NCBI RefSeq assembly: GCF_012222965.1
Contig: NZ_CP038241.1
Span: forward strand, 744,001 to 808,000
DNA from: Allofrancisella inopinata
GTDB taxonomy: Bacteria > Pseudomonadota > Gammaproteobacteria > Francisellales > Francisellaceae
DNA length: 64,000 bases
Direction of reading: 5' to 3'
The notes beneath the pieces were generated by a model. That model ran no database searches. It had not been told where the DNA came from and worked only from the letters and a program-made list of their open reading frames with translations. The position numbers and the translations under genes are program-made. Shown here piece after piece: positions 19,475-28,158 of this stretch (positions within the stretch are counted from its first letter, which is position 1; the number at the start of each line of letters is the position of its first letter).

Positions 19475-19554
19475 ACTATATTCTCTATTTTTCCTAAGGG
19501 CGTCATTGATTAAAATCAATGAATGTAAACAAAAAGTTAGTTAAATTTTAAGTT
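19475..19554. promoter_or_regulatory. Candidate divergent FNR-dependent promoters of hsp20 and the CBS gene
   Basis: On the minus strand a -10-like TATAGT lies at 19480-19475; on the plus strand TAAATT lies at 19542-19547. Both put the start of transcription roughly 41 to 45 bases from the centre of the FNR-like palindrome (about 19512.5), the spacing of class II FNR-activated promoters. These -10 boxes are read by eye and start sites are not known. Confidence 0.45.
19503..19522. promoter_or_regulatory. FNR/ANR-type operator TTGAT-N4-ATCAA
   Basis: TTGAT at 19506-19510, TAAA, then ATCAA at 19515-19519 is a perfect match to the FNR consensus. The inverted repeat extends to 8-bp arms (TCATTGAT and ATCAATGA). 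It is placed between the divergent hsp20 and CBS-pair genes and about 1.2 kb from a Crp/Fnr-family gene. Confidence 0.75.
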
Positions 19555-19582
19555 ACTAATTTAACATAAGGAGAAGGTAATT

Positions 19583-20005
19583 ATGAAAATAGCAAATTTG
19601 ATGACAAAGGAGCCTATAACTTTAAATGAAAGCGCAACTGTATTAGAGGCTGTTAAGGAAATGGAAGAATCTAACTGTGGTATTTTGCCGATAGTTGATG
19701 ACGATAAGGATATAAAAGGTGTTATCACTGATAGAGACATTATAGTCAGAGCGATAGCAAAAAATAAAAACCTAGAGAAAACCTGTATCACAGAAGTTAT
19801 GAGTAAGAATCCAGTCTTTTGTGAAGAAGAGGATTCATTACAGCATGCTGTTTCTCAAATGACTCGCCACAATATACGTCGCGTGTTGATAAAAAATAAA
19901 AAAGGGGCTTTCTGTGGTATTTTATCTCTTATAGATGTTATTCATCGTGTAAAAGATAAGACTTCATTAGCCGACTTATTTAAAGATGCTAATGCAGAAT
20001 CATAG
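19583..20005 (+). CDS. Tandem CBS-domain protein
   Basis: A 140-residue protein made almost wholly of two CBS motifs (about 5-62 and 70-128), one Bateman module. VMTKEP-like openings appear as LMTKEPITL and VMSKNPVF; the first repeat ends GVITDRDIIVRAIA, and DRDI is the usual nucleotide-contacting segment. Such free-standing pairs bind AMP, ATP or NADH and modulate other proteins; the partner is unknown. The AAGGAGAAGG ribosome site before the ATG is strong. Sharing an FNR-type operator with hsp20, and lying tail-to-tail with a Crp/Fnr gene, it probably belongs to a low-oxygen or nitrosative stress set. Confidence 0.88.
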   Translation: MKIANLMTKEPITLNESATVLEAVKEMEESNCGILPIVDDDKDIKGVITDRDIIVRAIAKNKNLEKTCITEVMSKNPVFCEEEDSLQHAVSQMTRHNIRRVLIKNKKGAFCGILSLIDVIHRVKDKTSLADLFKDANAES

Positions 20006-20021
20006 TTTATAATTATAAATA

Positions 20022-20750
20022 CTAATCAATTGGTAAGTTGCAAGGAAATGTTTTTGAGCAATGTTGACAAACGTAAGAAATTAACTTTTTAGGTTGGGGG
20101 ATATCAACATATTCTCCCTTAATTTGAACATCACAACGAGTATAAAGTTTGCTAATTGCTCTTGAAAAAGTCTCTGGTCTCATACCAAGTTTTAAGGCTA
20201 ATATGTTTTTTGGATAGGGTAAATGTATAGTGGTGCTTTTCTGATAATTAGTATTAACATTGTTATTTAATCTTAATAAAAAACACCCTATACGCTGCAT
20301 AGCATTTTGGATAGATAGATGTTCAATATGGGCATTTAATAAAAGTTGCTTTTGCGACATTTTTTGTAAAAAGCTAAATGATAAATTGCTATCTAACGTT
20401 AACAATTGTTTTAATTTATCAAGAGGCAAAGTAAAACCCTTAAGATCAGAAATGGCATGCGCCATATAAGCTTCTTCTCTAGATGAGGTTGTAATAAGTG
20501 ATTCACCGTAATAATTATCCTGTGAAAGGATATCAATAATAATTTCTTCACCATCAACACTTACTCTAAAAAGTTTTAGCCAGCCATTAGTTACATATAA
20601 GAAATTTCGTAAACTCTGGTCATAATCCATAACTAAAGTATTTTTTCTATAAAAAAAATTCATCGCCACTTTTGAAAGCTGCTCAAGTGTAGTATTGGAT
20701 GCTTGAGAGAACAGCTCAATAGTCTTTAAAAAACTTATCTGCATAACCAT
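20022..20750 (-). CDS. Crp/Fnr family transcriptional regulator with C-terminal cysteine cluster
   Basis: A regulator of about 242 residues from the ATG at 20750; AGGGGGAAAG sits directly upstream, and the in-frame ATG at 20744 is also possible. A longer reading from 20816 lacks such a site. The cyclic-nucleotide-binding-like beta-roll covers about 8-125, followed by the dimer helix and a winged helix (about 150-215). The recognition helix reads RPETFSRAISKL, so E193, S196 and R197 form the ExxSR motif by which FNR reads TTGAT. It lacks the N-terminal cysteines of FNR that hold the 4Fe-4S cluster, yet ends CQHCSKTFPC (C228, C231, C237), a CxxC-x5-C group that could bind a metal or sense redox state. 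A matching operator lies at 19506-19519. Confidence 0.85.
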   Translation of the reverse strand: MVMQISFLKTIELFSQASNTTLEQLSKVAMNFFYRKNTLVMDYDQSLRNFLYVTNGWLKLFRVSVDGEEIIIDILSQDNYYGESLITTSSREEAYMAHAISDLKGFTLPLDKLKQLLTLDSNLSFSFLQKMSQKQLLLNAHIEHLSIQNAMQRIGCFLLRLNNNVNTNYQKSTTIHLPYPKNILALKLGMRPETFSRAISKLYTRCDVQIKGEYVDIPQPKKLISYVCQHCSKTFPCNLPID

Positions 20751-21058
20751 CTTTCCCCCTGTAGTTACCAAATATAAATGAGTAAAGTTTTCTCCTTTTT
20801 GCCATATAGAATTCATTATAAAACTTTCATGCTAAATTTATTTTGGTATCTCAATGTAATTAACTCTTAAAAGCAAGTTTTGAATCATGAATTTTTCTCT
20901 TATAGTGCGCGTTTGTTTTTATAGAAATTAGCTTCATATGTTAGTAAATAGTTGATTATTAGATGAAATTATTAACTAAAATAAAAGATTTATAAATACA
21001 TTTTCTAGCAAAAAGTTAATTTTAAAAGTTGTGAGAACAAGTAAAAACCATTTATGAG

Positions 21059-22831
21059 TTAATAAAGATATACAGTCCCACCTTGTTTCAATGCGAGAGA
21101 GAGCTCATCTATTTCTTCCTTAGAAAACTTTCGGTAAGTAGATATGCTATTATCATCGATACTTCTATTTGATTTATTTAATAAAGACTTTTTCTGTAAT
21201 GATGTATTTGTTAAAAAAGACAAAGTATCGATAGGATTAAACATTTTCTTATCATAATAACGAACTAAAATATTAAACACATTTCCTGAAATATTAGGAT
21301 AAACCAATTTGGGTGTTTGATTATTATAATCTTCTTCATACATAATAGATTCAAAAATTTCGATATATGAATGTGCATTGGTGACTTGTCGATCATAAAA
21401 CTTATCCCAGAAGATGAGCATGCTACAAGCAACTGTCATTTTTTCTATAGGCTTTTGGCAGTCATGAATATCTAGTATAGAAGCCATATGACCACTTACT
21501 CCATTTCCAAGCATCATACCAGTTTCATAACAGGCTTTATTCCGGGCAGCTACTATATTTGAAGGCTTAGAATAATGATTGTAAGTCATATTATTGCTAG
21601 GAGCTTTTCCAAGCACTCCAAGTTTATATTTTTCTCTTATGATATTATTCCAATTAGACCCTGTATAAACTGTTGATTCCTTTACGGGATCTTTGTGTTT
21701 TTCTAATACAGAGGTAATGATTTTGCGCGTATCATTAATCAACATGGCACCTATTGCAACCTTGGGCAAAATGTTAAATATATTGTTTTTTTGTTTACCA
21801 ATTTTTGGAAAGTCTTCAATAAACTCATTAAGTAAAAGTTCAAATGTTTTAAATGATTTTAAGGCGTTTGTTATTTTATTATCCTTAAGATTCTGATAAT
21901 ATTTATAATATTCATTTGAGCCCAAAGAGGATGTAAGTTTCTGATTTTCTTGTGCTTTTATATCTTTTTCCTTTTGTCCCAGAAGAAATAACTCCTCTGT
22001 TATCTCTTTTCCATCAGATAATCGCTTGTCTAATGGTATTTTGTTAAATTTTTTAATTAAGTCTGGTTCTTTTATTTTAAAATCTTTTTCTAGTTGTTCT
22101 TTCTTCTCGGGTGACAAGGCTGATAGAGCATTTTGATATTTATTTTTCCATTTTTTGAGAATTTGGACCTGTGCTTTATAAAGTTGATCATTCTCATCTT
22201 TAATCAGTTTTTCAACCAGTAATTTTGTACGAGCGAAATTGCCAGTTGCAATATTTCTAGCTTTCATAGCTATATGTTTAAAAGCAAGTTGTATAGATGG
22301 ATATGTAATAAAGTATTCGGCTTCATTTATAAACGACATATCATTATTTAAGTCAAGAAATATTTCATTATTTATAATTTGTTTAGTTTTAAAATTAAAT
22401 ACTTCTTCTGTTGGGAGATTTGTCAAACCACCATTTTTTTTTGATAAATAAGTATATAATGTTTTTAGCTGCTTATTTATACTACCTTCGTGTGTTAAAA
22501 TGTTAGCGCTAACTTTGTTAGTAAGTGGTTGTTCTGGAACTTTACCTAAAATTGGATGAAAGTATATTAAACATTGCTGAATATAAATATCCTTATATTT
22601 TAGAACAGTTGGTTCTATTAAGTTAGCATCAAGCATCTCAAATTCATAAGCATACGTTAGAAAATCATTTATTATCTCTTCTGGCTTGTACAAAGAAAAC
22701 CAAGGGATCATATAATATTCTTCATTATATATACTTGGTTGATCAATGTCAGATTGTGTTATATTCCTCAAATCAGTTGCAGTAAATGTATTATTTTGTA
22801 ATTTATCTTTGTGGATAGCAAGTAGAAACAT
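21059..22831 (-). CDS. Unrecognised 590-residue protein, candidate effector
   Basis: I do not recognise a family. It is a soluble-looking, lysine- and asparagine-rich protein without signal peptide or membrane helix. A central stretch (about 215-320) is highly charged and probably helical (EKKEQLEKDFKIKEPDLIKK). The best-ordered part is C-terminal: ACYETGMMLGNGVSGHMASI, LDIHDC, then TVACSMLIFWDKFYDRQVTNAHSYIEIFESI; its His, Asp and Cys residues might form an active site, which is a guess. It ends with a charged segment, KEEIDELSLALKQGG. A good AAGGAG site precedes the ATG at 22831. Its solitary setting and AT-rich flanks match the other candidate effector genes here. Confidence 0.5.
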   Translation of the reverse strand: MFLLAIHKDKLQNNTFTATDLRNITQSDIDQPSIYNEEYYMIPWFSLYKPEEIINDFLTYAYEFEMLDANLIEPTVLKYKDIYIQQCLIYFHPILGKVPEQPLTNKVSANILTHEGSINKQLKTLYTYLSKKNGGLTNLPTEEVFNFKTKQIINNEIFLDLNNDMSFINEAEYFITYPSIQLAFKHIAMKARNIATGNFARTKLLVEKLIKDENDQLYKAQVQILKKWKNKYQNALSALSPEKKEQLEKDFKIKEPDLIKKFNKIPLDKRLSDGKEITEELFLLGQKEKDIKAQENQKLTSSLGSNEYYKYYQNLKDNKITNALKSFKTFELLLNEFIEDFPKIGKQKNNIFNILPKVAIGAMLINDTRKIITSVLEKHKDPVKESTVYTGSNWNNIIREKYKLGVLGKAPSNNMTYNHYSKPSNIVAARNKACYETGMMLGNGVSGHMASILDIHDCQKPIEKMTVACSMLIFWDKFYDRQVTNAHSYIEIFESIMYEEDYNNQTPKLVYPNISGNVFNILVRYYDKKMFNPIDTLSFLTNTSLQKKSLLNKSNRSIDDNSISTYRKFSKEEIDELSLALKQGGTVYLY

Positions 22832-22961
22832 TATAACTCCTTTTTTATTGTTTTACTCCCTGCTAAATATATAAATTTAAAGTATAATTTGATATGGGGT
22901 GTATTTAATAAGAGGCAATAATTTTTAATAGTTGCAACAGCCCCTTTCAAGGCTTAAACAT

Positions 22962-23243
22962 AGCTACTGTACAGGGCAATTGCATTAAAATATTTTTTGC
23001 TAGAATCCTTTGTTTATAATAGTTTTAACTTCTTTACAAGATCAATACAAGCAGTTTCAGATCTCCTAAAATTAACTGATTATGATTAAAATGACGCTTT
23101 ATTATTTATAGCTTCGTTAAATAAGCTGTATTTATAGGCATTTTAGGTGGACACTCTACCAAAAATAGTAACTTTACTGGTTATAACCGTAAAATAATAA
23201 GGTTGTCAAGACATTTTTAATGCAATTGCCCTGAGCTACTGTA
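22962..23243. mobile_element. MITE-like element with 19-bp inverted ends and 10-bp direct repeats
   Basis: Perfect inverted repeats CAGGGCAATTGCATTAAAA (22972-22990) and its complement (23215-23233) bound a 262-bp segment. Directly outside both ends stands the same 10-mer, AGCTACTGTA (22962-22971 and 23234-23243), as expected of a target-site duplication. No transposase fits inside, so it is a non-autonomous miniature element or a deleted insertion sequence. A 10-bp duplication suits IS4-like transposases (inference). It sits about 100 bp upstream of msrBA and could affect its promoter. Confidence 0.8.
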
Positions 23244-23345
23244 ACGCTGTTATTGGCTAAAATTATAGTTGAAGAATATACATTTGTGGAAGTTTATATG
23301 ATAATTCTCTTAGGCAAGTTTATTTTGAAGAAATTAGGACTCTAT

Positions 23346-24200
23346 ATGCTAAAAACTAAAAGCTTAACTCCGTTACAAAACGATATTATCATAAATAAAG
23401 CTACAGAAAAGTCTTTTACTGGTAGATATAATGAACTAGATTGTGAAGGAACTTATATTTGTAGGAATTGTGCTACACCATTGTTTAAATCAGATAGTAA
23501 GTTTATATCAAGTTGTGGCTGGCCTAGTTATGATATTCATATCGCTGATAATGTAAAGCAACTACCCGATAGAGATGGTCGTAGAATAGAGATCTTATGT
23601 AATAGTTGTGATGGACATTTAGGACATATTTTCCATGGTGAAGGCTATACTCAGCTAAATACTCGATACTGTGTAAACTCAGCGTCTGTGGATTTTATAC
23701 CGTTTAGAGGTTTTGGTGAAACAGAAGAAATTATATTAGCAGCAGGGTGTTTTTGGGGTGTGGAATATTACTTTAAAAAATTAGATGGAATACTCCTTGC
23801 GGAATCCGGCTATTGTGGTGGTGATCAGCCATATCCTAATTATAAAAGAGTTTGTGATGGTGATACAGGATATCTAGAAGTAGTCAGAGTTATATTTGAT
23901 AAGGATAAATTGTCTCTAGATGACGTTTTAAAATATTTCTTTGAAATACATGATTTTGAACAAGTAGATGGCCAAGGTCCAGATATAGGAGAACAATATA
24001 AATCTGCAATTTTCTACTATACTGATACGCAAAGACAGATAGCAATAAATATTAAAAAAACATTAAATGATAAAGGCTATAATGTAACTACTAAAATTAT
24101 AGAAGTAAAGCCTTTTTATATTGCTGAGGATTATCATCTGGATTACTATTTTAAAAAAGGCTCATTACCGTATTGTCATACTCATAAAAAAATATTTTAA
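23346..24200 (+). CDS. msrBA: Bifunctional peptide methionine sulfoxide reductase, MsrB-MsrA fusion
   Basis: A protein of about 284 residues repairing both R- and S-methionine sulfoxide. I start it at the ATG at 23346 (MLKTKSLTPLQ), preceded by AGGA; earlier in-frame starts (TTG 23253, ATG 23298) add residues unlike the family. The MsrB half has two zinc-type CxxC pairs (CRNC and CNSC), GWPSYD, and the catalytic Cys in RYCVNSAS. The MsrA half has its catalytic Cys in AAGCFWGVEYYF, then GYCGG and the GEQYKSAIFYY motif. The order MsrB then MsrA is the reverse of the Neisseria/Haemophilus fusions. No signal peptide is seen, so it is probably cytoplasmic. A miniature element lies just upstream. 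Confidence 0.9.
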   Translation: MLKTKSLTPLQNDIIINKATEKSFTGRYNELDCEGTYICRNCATPLFKSDSKFISSCGWPSYDIHIADNVKQLPDRDGRRIEILCNSCDGHLGHIFHGEGYTQLNTRYCVNSASVDFIPFRGFGETEEIILAAGCFWGVEYYFKKLDGILLAESGYCGGDQPYPNYKRVCDGDTGYLEVVRVIFDKDKLSLDDVLKYFFEIHDFEQVDGQGPDIGEQYKSAIFYYTDTQRQIAINIKKTLNDKGYNVTTKIIEVKPFYIAEDYHLDYYFKKGSLPYCHTHKKIF

Positions 24201-24515
24201 CTTTTTGGAAATAGTATGTTCTTATGATAAGTAGCCTAGCCAAACTTCCTGTTAACTTAAAAATTTATAGTATTTTATAGTTCATTTGCTTATATTTTTT
24301 ATTATCTATACCAATTTTATAACAGCTTAGAAGTAAAGTAATGGCTATTGATATAGATTTAAACATTAATTTTACGTTACCAAAGCTATAAAATATTTAA
24401 GTTTTTAAAAATAAATAATATTTGAAAGAAAAATTTGATTTTTATTAATTTTTATTTATTATATAAATAGTTTTAAAATGTAATTTAATGTTTGAAATTG
24501 GAGATAAAGCATATA
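24201..24515. other. AT-rich intergenic region before the LRR gene
   Basis: A 315-bp spacer between two genes on the same strand. It becomes extremely A+T rich from about 24360 on. I see no gene, RNA or clear terminator; the promoter of the LRR gene presumably lies here. Confidence 0.4.
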
Positions 24516-25832
24516 ATGAGTACATGGAAAATAGATATATATAGAGAATACGGAGACCGTTATGGTAAAAAAGGTTTAATATATAAGGTAAAACAGGATT
24601 TTAACGGAATTTCTTCATATTTCACTAAACTTGATTTAAGCAATAATAACTTAGCTTCCTTATTTCAGTTTAATGGACCTATTATGAACTATACAGGCGA
24701 TGAGAGTCTTATGTGGTGTAGAGAGGGGAGAGGCTTGAACTTTCCATTTAAAAAAATGACGCCTGAAATAAGTGAATTAATAAAGGCTATTCCGTCACAT
24801 ATCACTAAACTTGATCTAAGCAATAATAGCTTATATTCCATAGAATGTGAAGGGTTATGTGAGATCTTTAAACTTATTCCAAGAAGTGTCACTGAACTTG
24901 ATTTAAGCTATAATGGTCTTCTGCAAGAGTATCTTAAGGAGTTACCGGATATTATTGCAGGTCTTCCAAATCTTGAGAAGCTTTCCTTAAAAGAGAATAT
25001 CCCTGATAATATCGGAGAACATAACTTTCTAAGCTTATTTGATGATTATAATGGTAATAGGCTAAAAGATCTGAATACTCTATATGAAAAATTACAAGAG
25101 AAAGCAACAGTTGTCGAGCTAAACTCAGTATTACAGCCCCACTATTTAAAAAGAGTTGAAGTTATAAGTCATACGCGAAAAGATAAACCACCAATTGAAG
25201 ATTGGGCTCAATATCTACAATATCCTAGCCACCCTTCTTGCAGAGTGAATTCAAATTTGGATTATCGGCAGACCAATAACTCACCAACTAAATGCATAAG
25301 CAACCTCTCACCACAAGACCAGCAACTTGCGAAAGATAGACGTAACAAGGAAGAGAGTGAGTACCAAAAAATCTCAGAAGATTGTATAAAATTAATAATT
25401 TTAAAAAAAATATATCACGGATTAGCTGCTGGAAGTACAGCTTGGTTTAAAGGCCGCAGTGGCATAAATATCGATCGTATAAATTTACAGGAATTTTTAA
25501 GTTATGCACACGCCAATCCAAATTCTAGATCAGCAAAAGCGCTGGAACTTTATAACAAGCACTATTATAATAACTCAACAGCTTCTCCTAAGTTAACGTT
25601 AATTAAAGATATTCATGATTATTCGCATAGAAAATCAGGTCTATTGAAATGGTCAAAAAGCAACAAATCTTGGAAAAATGAATTAGATCAAGCTAAGTTT
25701 GAAAACTATATTGACAAAAATCCAAAATCTAGGACAGCAAAGATAGTTACTCAATTGTATCGTGACTGTCTTGATAAGGATACCGACAGTAGACAGTGGA
25801 GAGAGTTGGAGAAGAAATCACGAAAGTTTTAG
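24516..25832 (+). CDS. Leucine-rich-repeat protein with a duplicated C-terminal module, candidate effector
   Basis: A 438-residue protein from the ATG at 24516, chosen because GGAG lies 12 bases upstream; a TTG start at 24492 would add 8 residues. Between residues 36 and 165 three repeats match the LRR pattern found in Legionella-type effectors: FTKLDLSNNNL, HITKLDLSNNSL, and IPRSVTELDLSYNGL, ending in LPNLEKLSLKENI. The C-terminal third contains two copies of a module, about 308-350 and 376-418, sharing W-x-K at the start and Y-x3-NP-x-SR-[ST]-AK-x4-LY at the end. No signal peptide or membrane helix is seen. LRRs mediate protein binding; the tail module is unknown to me. The gene is solitary. 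Confidence 0.7.
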   Translation: MSTWKIDIYREYGDRYGKKGLIYKVKQDFNGISSYFTKLDLSNNNLASLFQFNGPIMNYTGDESLMWCREGRGLNFPFKKMTPEISELIKAIPSHITKLDLSNNSLYSIECEGLCEIFKLIPRSVTELDLSYNGLLQEYLKELPDIIAGLPNLEKLSLKENIPDNIGEHNFLSLFDDYNGNRLKDLNTLYEKLQEKATVVELNSVLQPHYLKRVEVISHTRKDKPPIEDWAQYLQYPSHPSCRVNSNLDYRQTNNSPTKCISNLSPQDQQLAKDRRNKEESEYQKISEDCIKLIILKKIYHGLAAGSTAWFKGRSGINIDRINLQEFLSYAHANPNSRSAKALELYNKHYYNNSTASPKLTLIKDIHDYSHRKSGLLKWSKSNKSWKNELDQAKFENYIDKNPKSRTAKIVTQLYRDCLDKDTDSRQWRELEKKSRKF

Positions 25833-25863
25833 TATTTAAGTTAATTTGCAATTTTCGGAACTA

Positions 25864-27081
25864 CTACATATTATATGGCTTTGCAGATGACTGTTTCAAA
25901 AATAGTTCGTTTTTTATTACCAAAAATATCACCAATGACGAAATTATAAATCCTAATTGTTGGATTGGTATCTCTACCATAAGCTCTGTGGTTGAGTAAA
26001 AACTAAGTATAACTCCACCAATACCAGCTATAGCGAATTTGGTTAATCTATTTATAGCGTTACCAGCAGCAAAGCCTTCTTTGAGTAAGTCTATAATTTT
26101 TGAAGTTAATGTAATATTTACCAAAGCAAAGCAAGCTGTTGCAATAGTATTTAATAATACAAAAACATAGACGTTATTAAGTATATAAGAGCATATTAGA
26201 TTAATTATTATAACAACTGTAGATATAACATATCCTGAAAAAATAATGTTATTTTGATTATATGGAGTTATATTCTTCTTTATATAGTAGCTTGCAAAGA
26301 CTATACCCAAAATATTAGTCGCAAATAAAATACAGTATTGTAAATATCCTAAATTAAAATATTCTATAATAAGGTTTGATGATGTATTTATAAAGCTAAA
26401 TAGCGCTCCAAAACATAGTCCAGCACCAATAGCTCCTAAAATAAAAGGTATATTTCTGGTGTGTTTTATATATACGTAAAAACTTTGTAATAAACTTGCT
26501 GATCTGTTCTGTGGCTTGTGAGTTTCTGGCATTATAAATGTCAAGCATAACAAAACTACACCATATAGAGTTAAAAAATGAAATATATTTTGCCATTGAC
26601 CAGTTGTATAAATAATAAGGCTACCAATTATAGGCGAAATCATAGGTGCTATCATAAATACCATAACCATAGTTGCCATCATCTTGATTAATTTTTGCCC
26701 ACGGTAGCAATCTTTTAATATAGCCATAGCAGCTACAGCAGCAGGAGAGTCGCCAAGACCTTGGATAAATCTCATAAAAGTTAAAGTTTCAAAGTCTGAG
26801 CTTAATGAACATAAGATAGTACTAATTGTATATATTAACATACCTAAAATAAGTATTTTTTTGCGACCATATCTGTCTGATAATGCTCCCCATATCAGCA
26901 TACCTACACCAAACCCAACAAGATATGTAGATACTGTAATTGTCATTTTACTTACATCTATATTAAAAAAATCACTTATGTTACCAAAAGCAGGAATATA
27001 AGTATCAATAGCAAAAGGAGGTAAAGCAACGAAGATAACTATAAAAAATATTAAATATTTACTACCTTTTCTAAGTTTCAT
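25864..27081 (-). CDS. Bcr/CflA family multidrug efflux MFS transporter
   Basis: A 405-residue inner-membrane drug:proton antiporter of the DHA1 Bcr/CflA type with about 12 helices. Typical features are the N-terminal ALPPFAIDTYIPAFGNI with the family's Asp-Thr/Met-Tyr-Pro motif, the loop 2-3 signature GALSDRYGRKKILI, RFIQGLGDSPAAVAAMAILKD in helix 4, and the APMISPIIGSLI antiporter motif in helix 5. The substrate cannot be predicted. It ends convergent with the LRR gene and reads in the same direction as the upstream fip genes, about 100 bp away. Confidence 0.87.
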   Translation of the reverse strand: MKLRKGSKYLIFFIVIFVALPPFAIDTYIPAFGNISDFFNIDVSKMTITVSTYLVGFGVGMLIWGALSDRYGRKKILILGMLIYTISTILCSLSSDFETLTFMRFIQGLGDSPAAVAAMAILKDCYRGQKLIKMMATMVMVFMIAPMISPIIGSLIIYTTGQWQNIFHFLTLYGVVLLCLTFIMPETHKPQNRSASLLQSFYVYIKHTRNIPFILGAIGAGLCFGALFSFINTSSNLIIEYFNLGYLQYCILFATNILGIVFASYYIKKNITPYNQNNIIFSGYVISTVVIIINLICSYILNNVYVFVLLNTIATACFALVNITLTSKIIDLLKEGFAAGNAINRLTKFAIAGIGGVILSFYSTTELMVEIPIQQLGFIISSLVIFLVIKNELFLKQSSAKPYNM

Positions 27082-27177
27082 ACTGATAGGAAAAATTATT
27101 GTAATTTTGATAAACTATTTTAACAGATAGTACTTATCAAAAATTAAAAATTATAGAAAATAAAGAAAAAAGAAAAG

Positions 27178-28131
27178 TTAAGCTTTAGCTTTTGCGATAG
27201 CTGCTTCAATATTAGAATATTCAGTATAGCCACCGATTATAGTAGTGTTACTGTCATCGGCTTTTTTAGCAGGGGCAATAACTAGGAAAGGTGTGCCTTG
27301 GATTTCTAAGTCTTTAAAGCCCATCTCCAAAGTATCTTGTAGATGCTCAGAAATTTTATTATTTTTAATTACTTGTTTAACTTTAGTTATATCAGCGCCA
27401 GCACTTTTTGCTACATTATCAATAGTTGAATTTTTAAGTTTACCTTCATCTTCACCAGTAGCAAATATACCATTATGATACTTAACATAAGCCTTAGCAC
27501 CATAAATTTTGTATATAGCAGTGCCTACTTCAGCGGCATATTCAGAAGCAGGAGCTCTTTGGCCAAAGATAGGAAATTCTACAAACGCAATTTGTACATC
27601 TTTATGATTTACTATTGCTTTTTCAATTTCTGGTGCAACCTTCGAGCAATACATACATTGATAATCAAAAAACTCATAGATAACTACAGCAGGATCTTTT
27701 ATATCTGTTTTAGGTGTTAAATCCGAGTTGTATATACTATCTTTGACCTTTAAGAAACTAGTAACTTGTTCAGTGCTCATTTTTTGCATCAAACTATCAC
27801 GTAGTTCTTTCATACTATTATCGATAGTTTTTTGAGAAATAGCGGGCTTTTTACCATTGATTGCATCTTCAAACCCAGCTATAACTTTATCAGAGTTAAA
27901 GCTGTAATCTTTTAGATTAGGATCTTGAGTAATGTGCGAACCCATACCATAACCAATTGTATAGCTAGCATCTGATTTAACGTTATCCAGATTAGATTCA
28001 TTTGCAGTAGATGCACTTATAGCTACCGAAGATGTAGTTTCATCATTATTATCGCTACTTCCAGAGCATGCTACTAGACTAGTAGTTATAATTGCAACTG
28101 CTAATGCTTTTAAAAGTTTTTTCTTAGTCAT
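27178..28131 (-). CDS. fipB: DsbA-like lipoprotein with FKBP N-terminal dimerisation domain (FipB)
   Basis: A 317-residue envelope lipoprotein: signal peptide with lipobox LVAC (Cys22), a short Ser/Thr-rich linker, an FKBP/Mip-type N-terminal domain (about 53-130, SYTIGYGMGSHI), then a DsbA-like thioredoxin domain with active site C159-M-Y-C162 and a cis-proline loop GTPFLVI. This is the architecture of Francisella FipB, an oxidoreductase/isomerase that folds many exported and virulence-related proteins. The upstream neighbour, FipA-like, encodes only the FKBP-N part; 27 bases separate them and they are probably cotranscribed. Confidence 0.9.
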   Translation of the reverse strand: MTKKKLLKALAVAIITTSLVACSGSSDNNDETTSSVAISASTANESNLDNVKSDASYTIGYGMGSHITQDPNLKDYSFNSDKVIAGFEDAINGKKPAISQKTIDNSMKELRDSLMQKMSTEQVTSFLKVKDSIYNSDLTPKTDIKDPAVVIYEFFDYQCMYCSKVAPEIEKAIVNHKDVQIAFVEFPIFGQRAPASEYAAEVGTAIYKIYGAKAYVKYHNGIFATGEDEGKLKNSTIDNVAKSAGADITKVKQVIKNNKISEHLQDTLEMGFKDLEIQGTPFLVIAPAKKADDSNTTIIGGYTEYSNIEAAIAKAKA

Positions 28132-28158
28132 TATAATTTTACTCCTTAACCAATATGG

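Noticed and set aside
26396-26596. Short alternative frame inside the Bcr/CflA gene
   Set aside because: Lies wholly within a well-supported transporter gene on the same strand in another frame and has no recognisable features.
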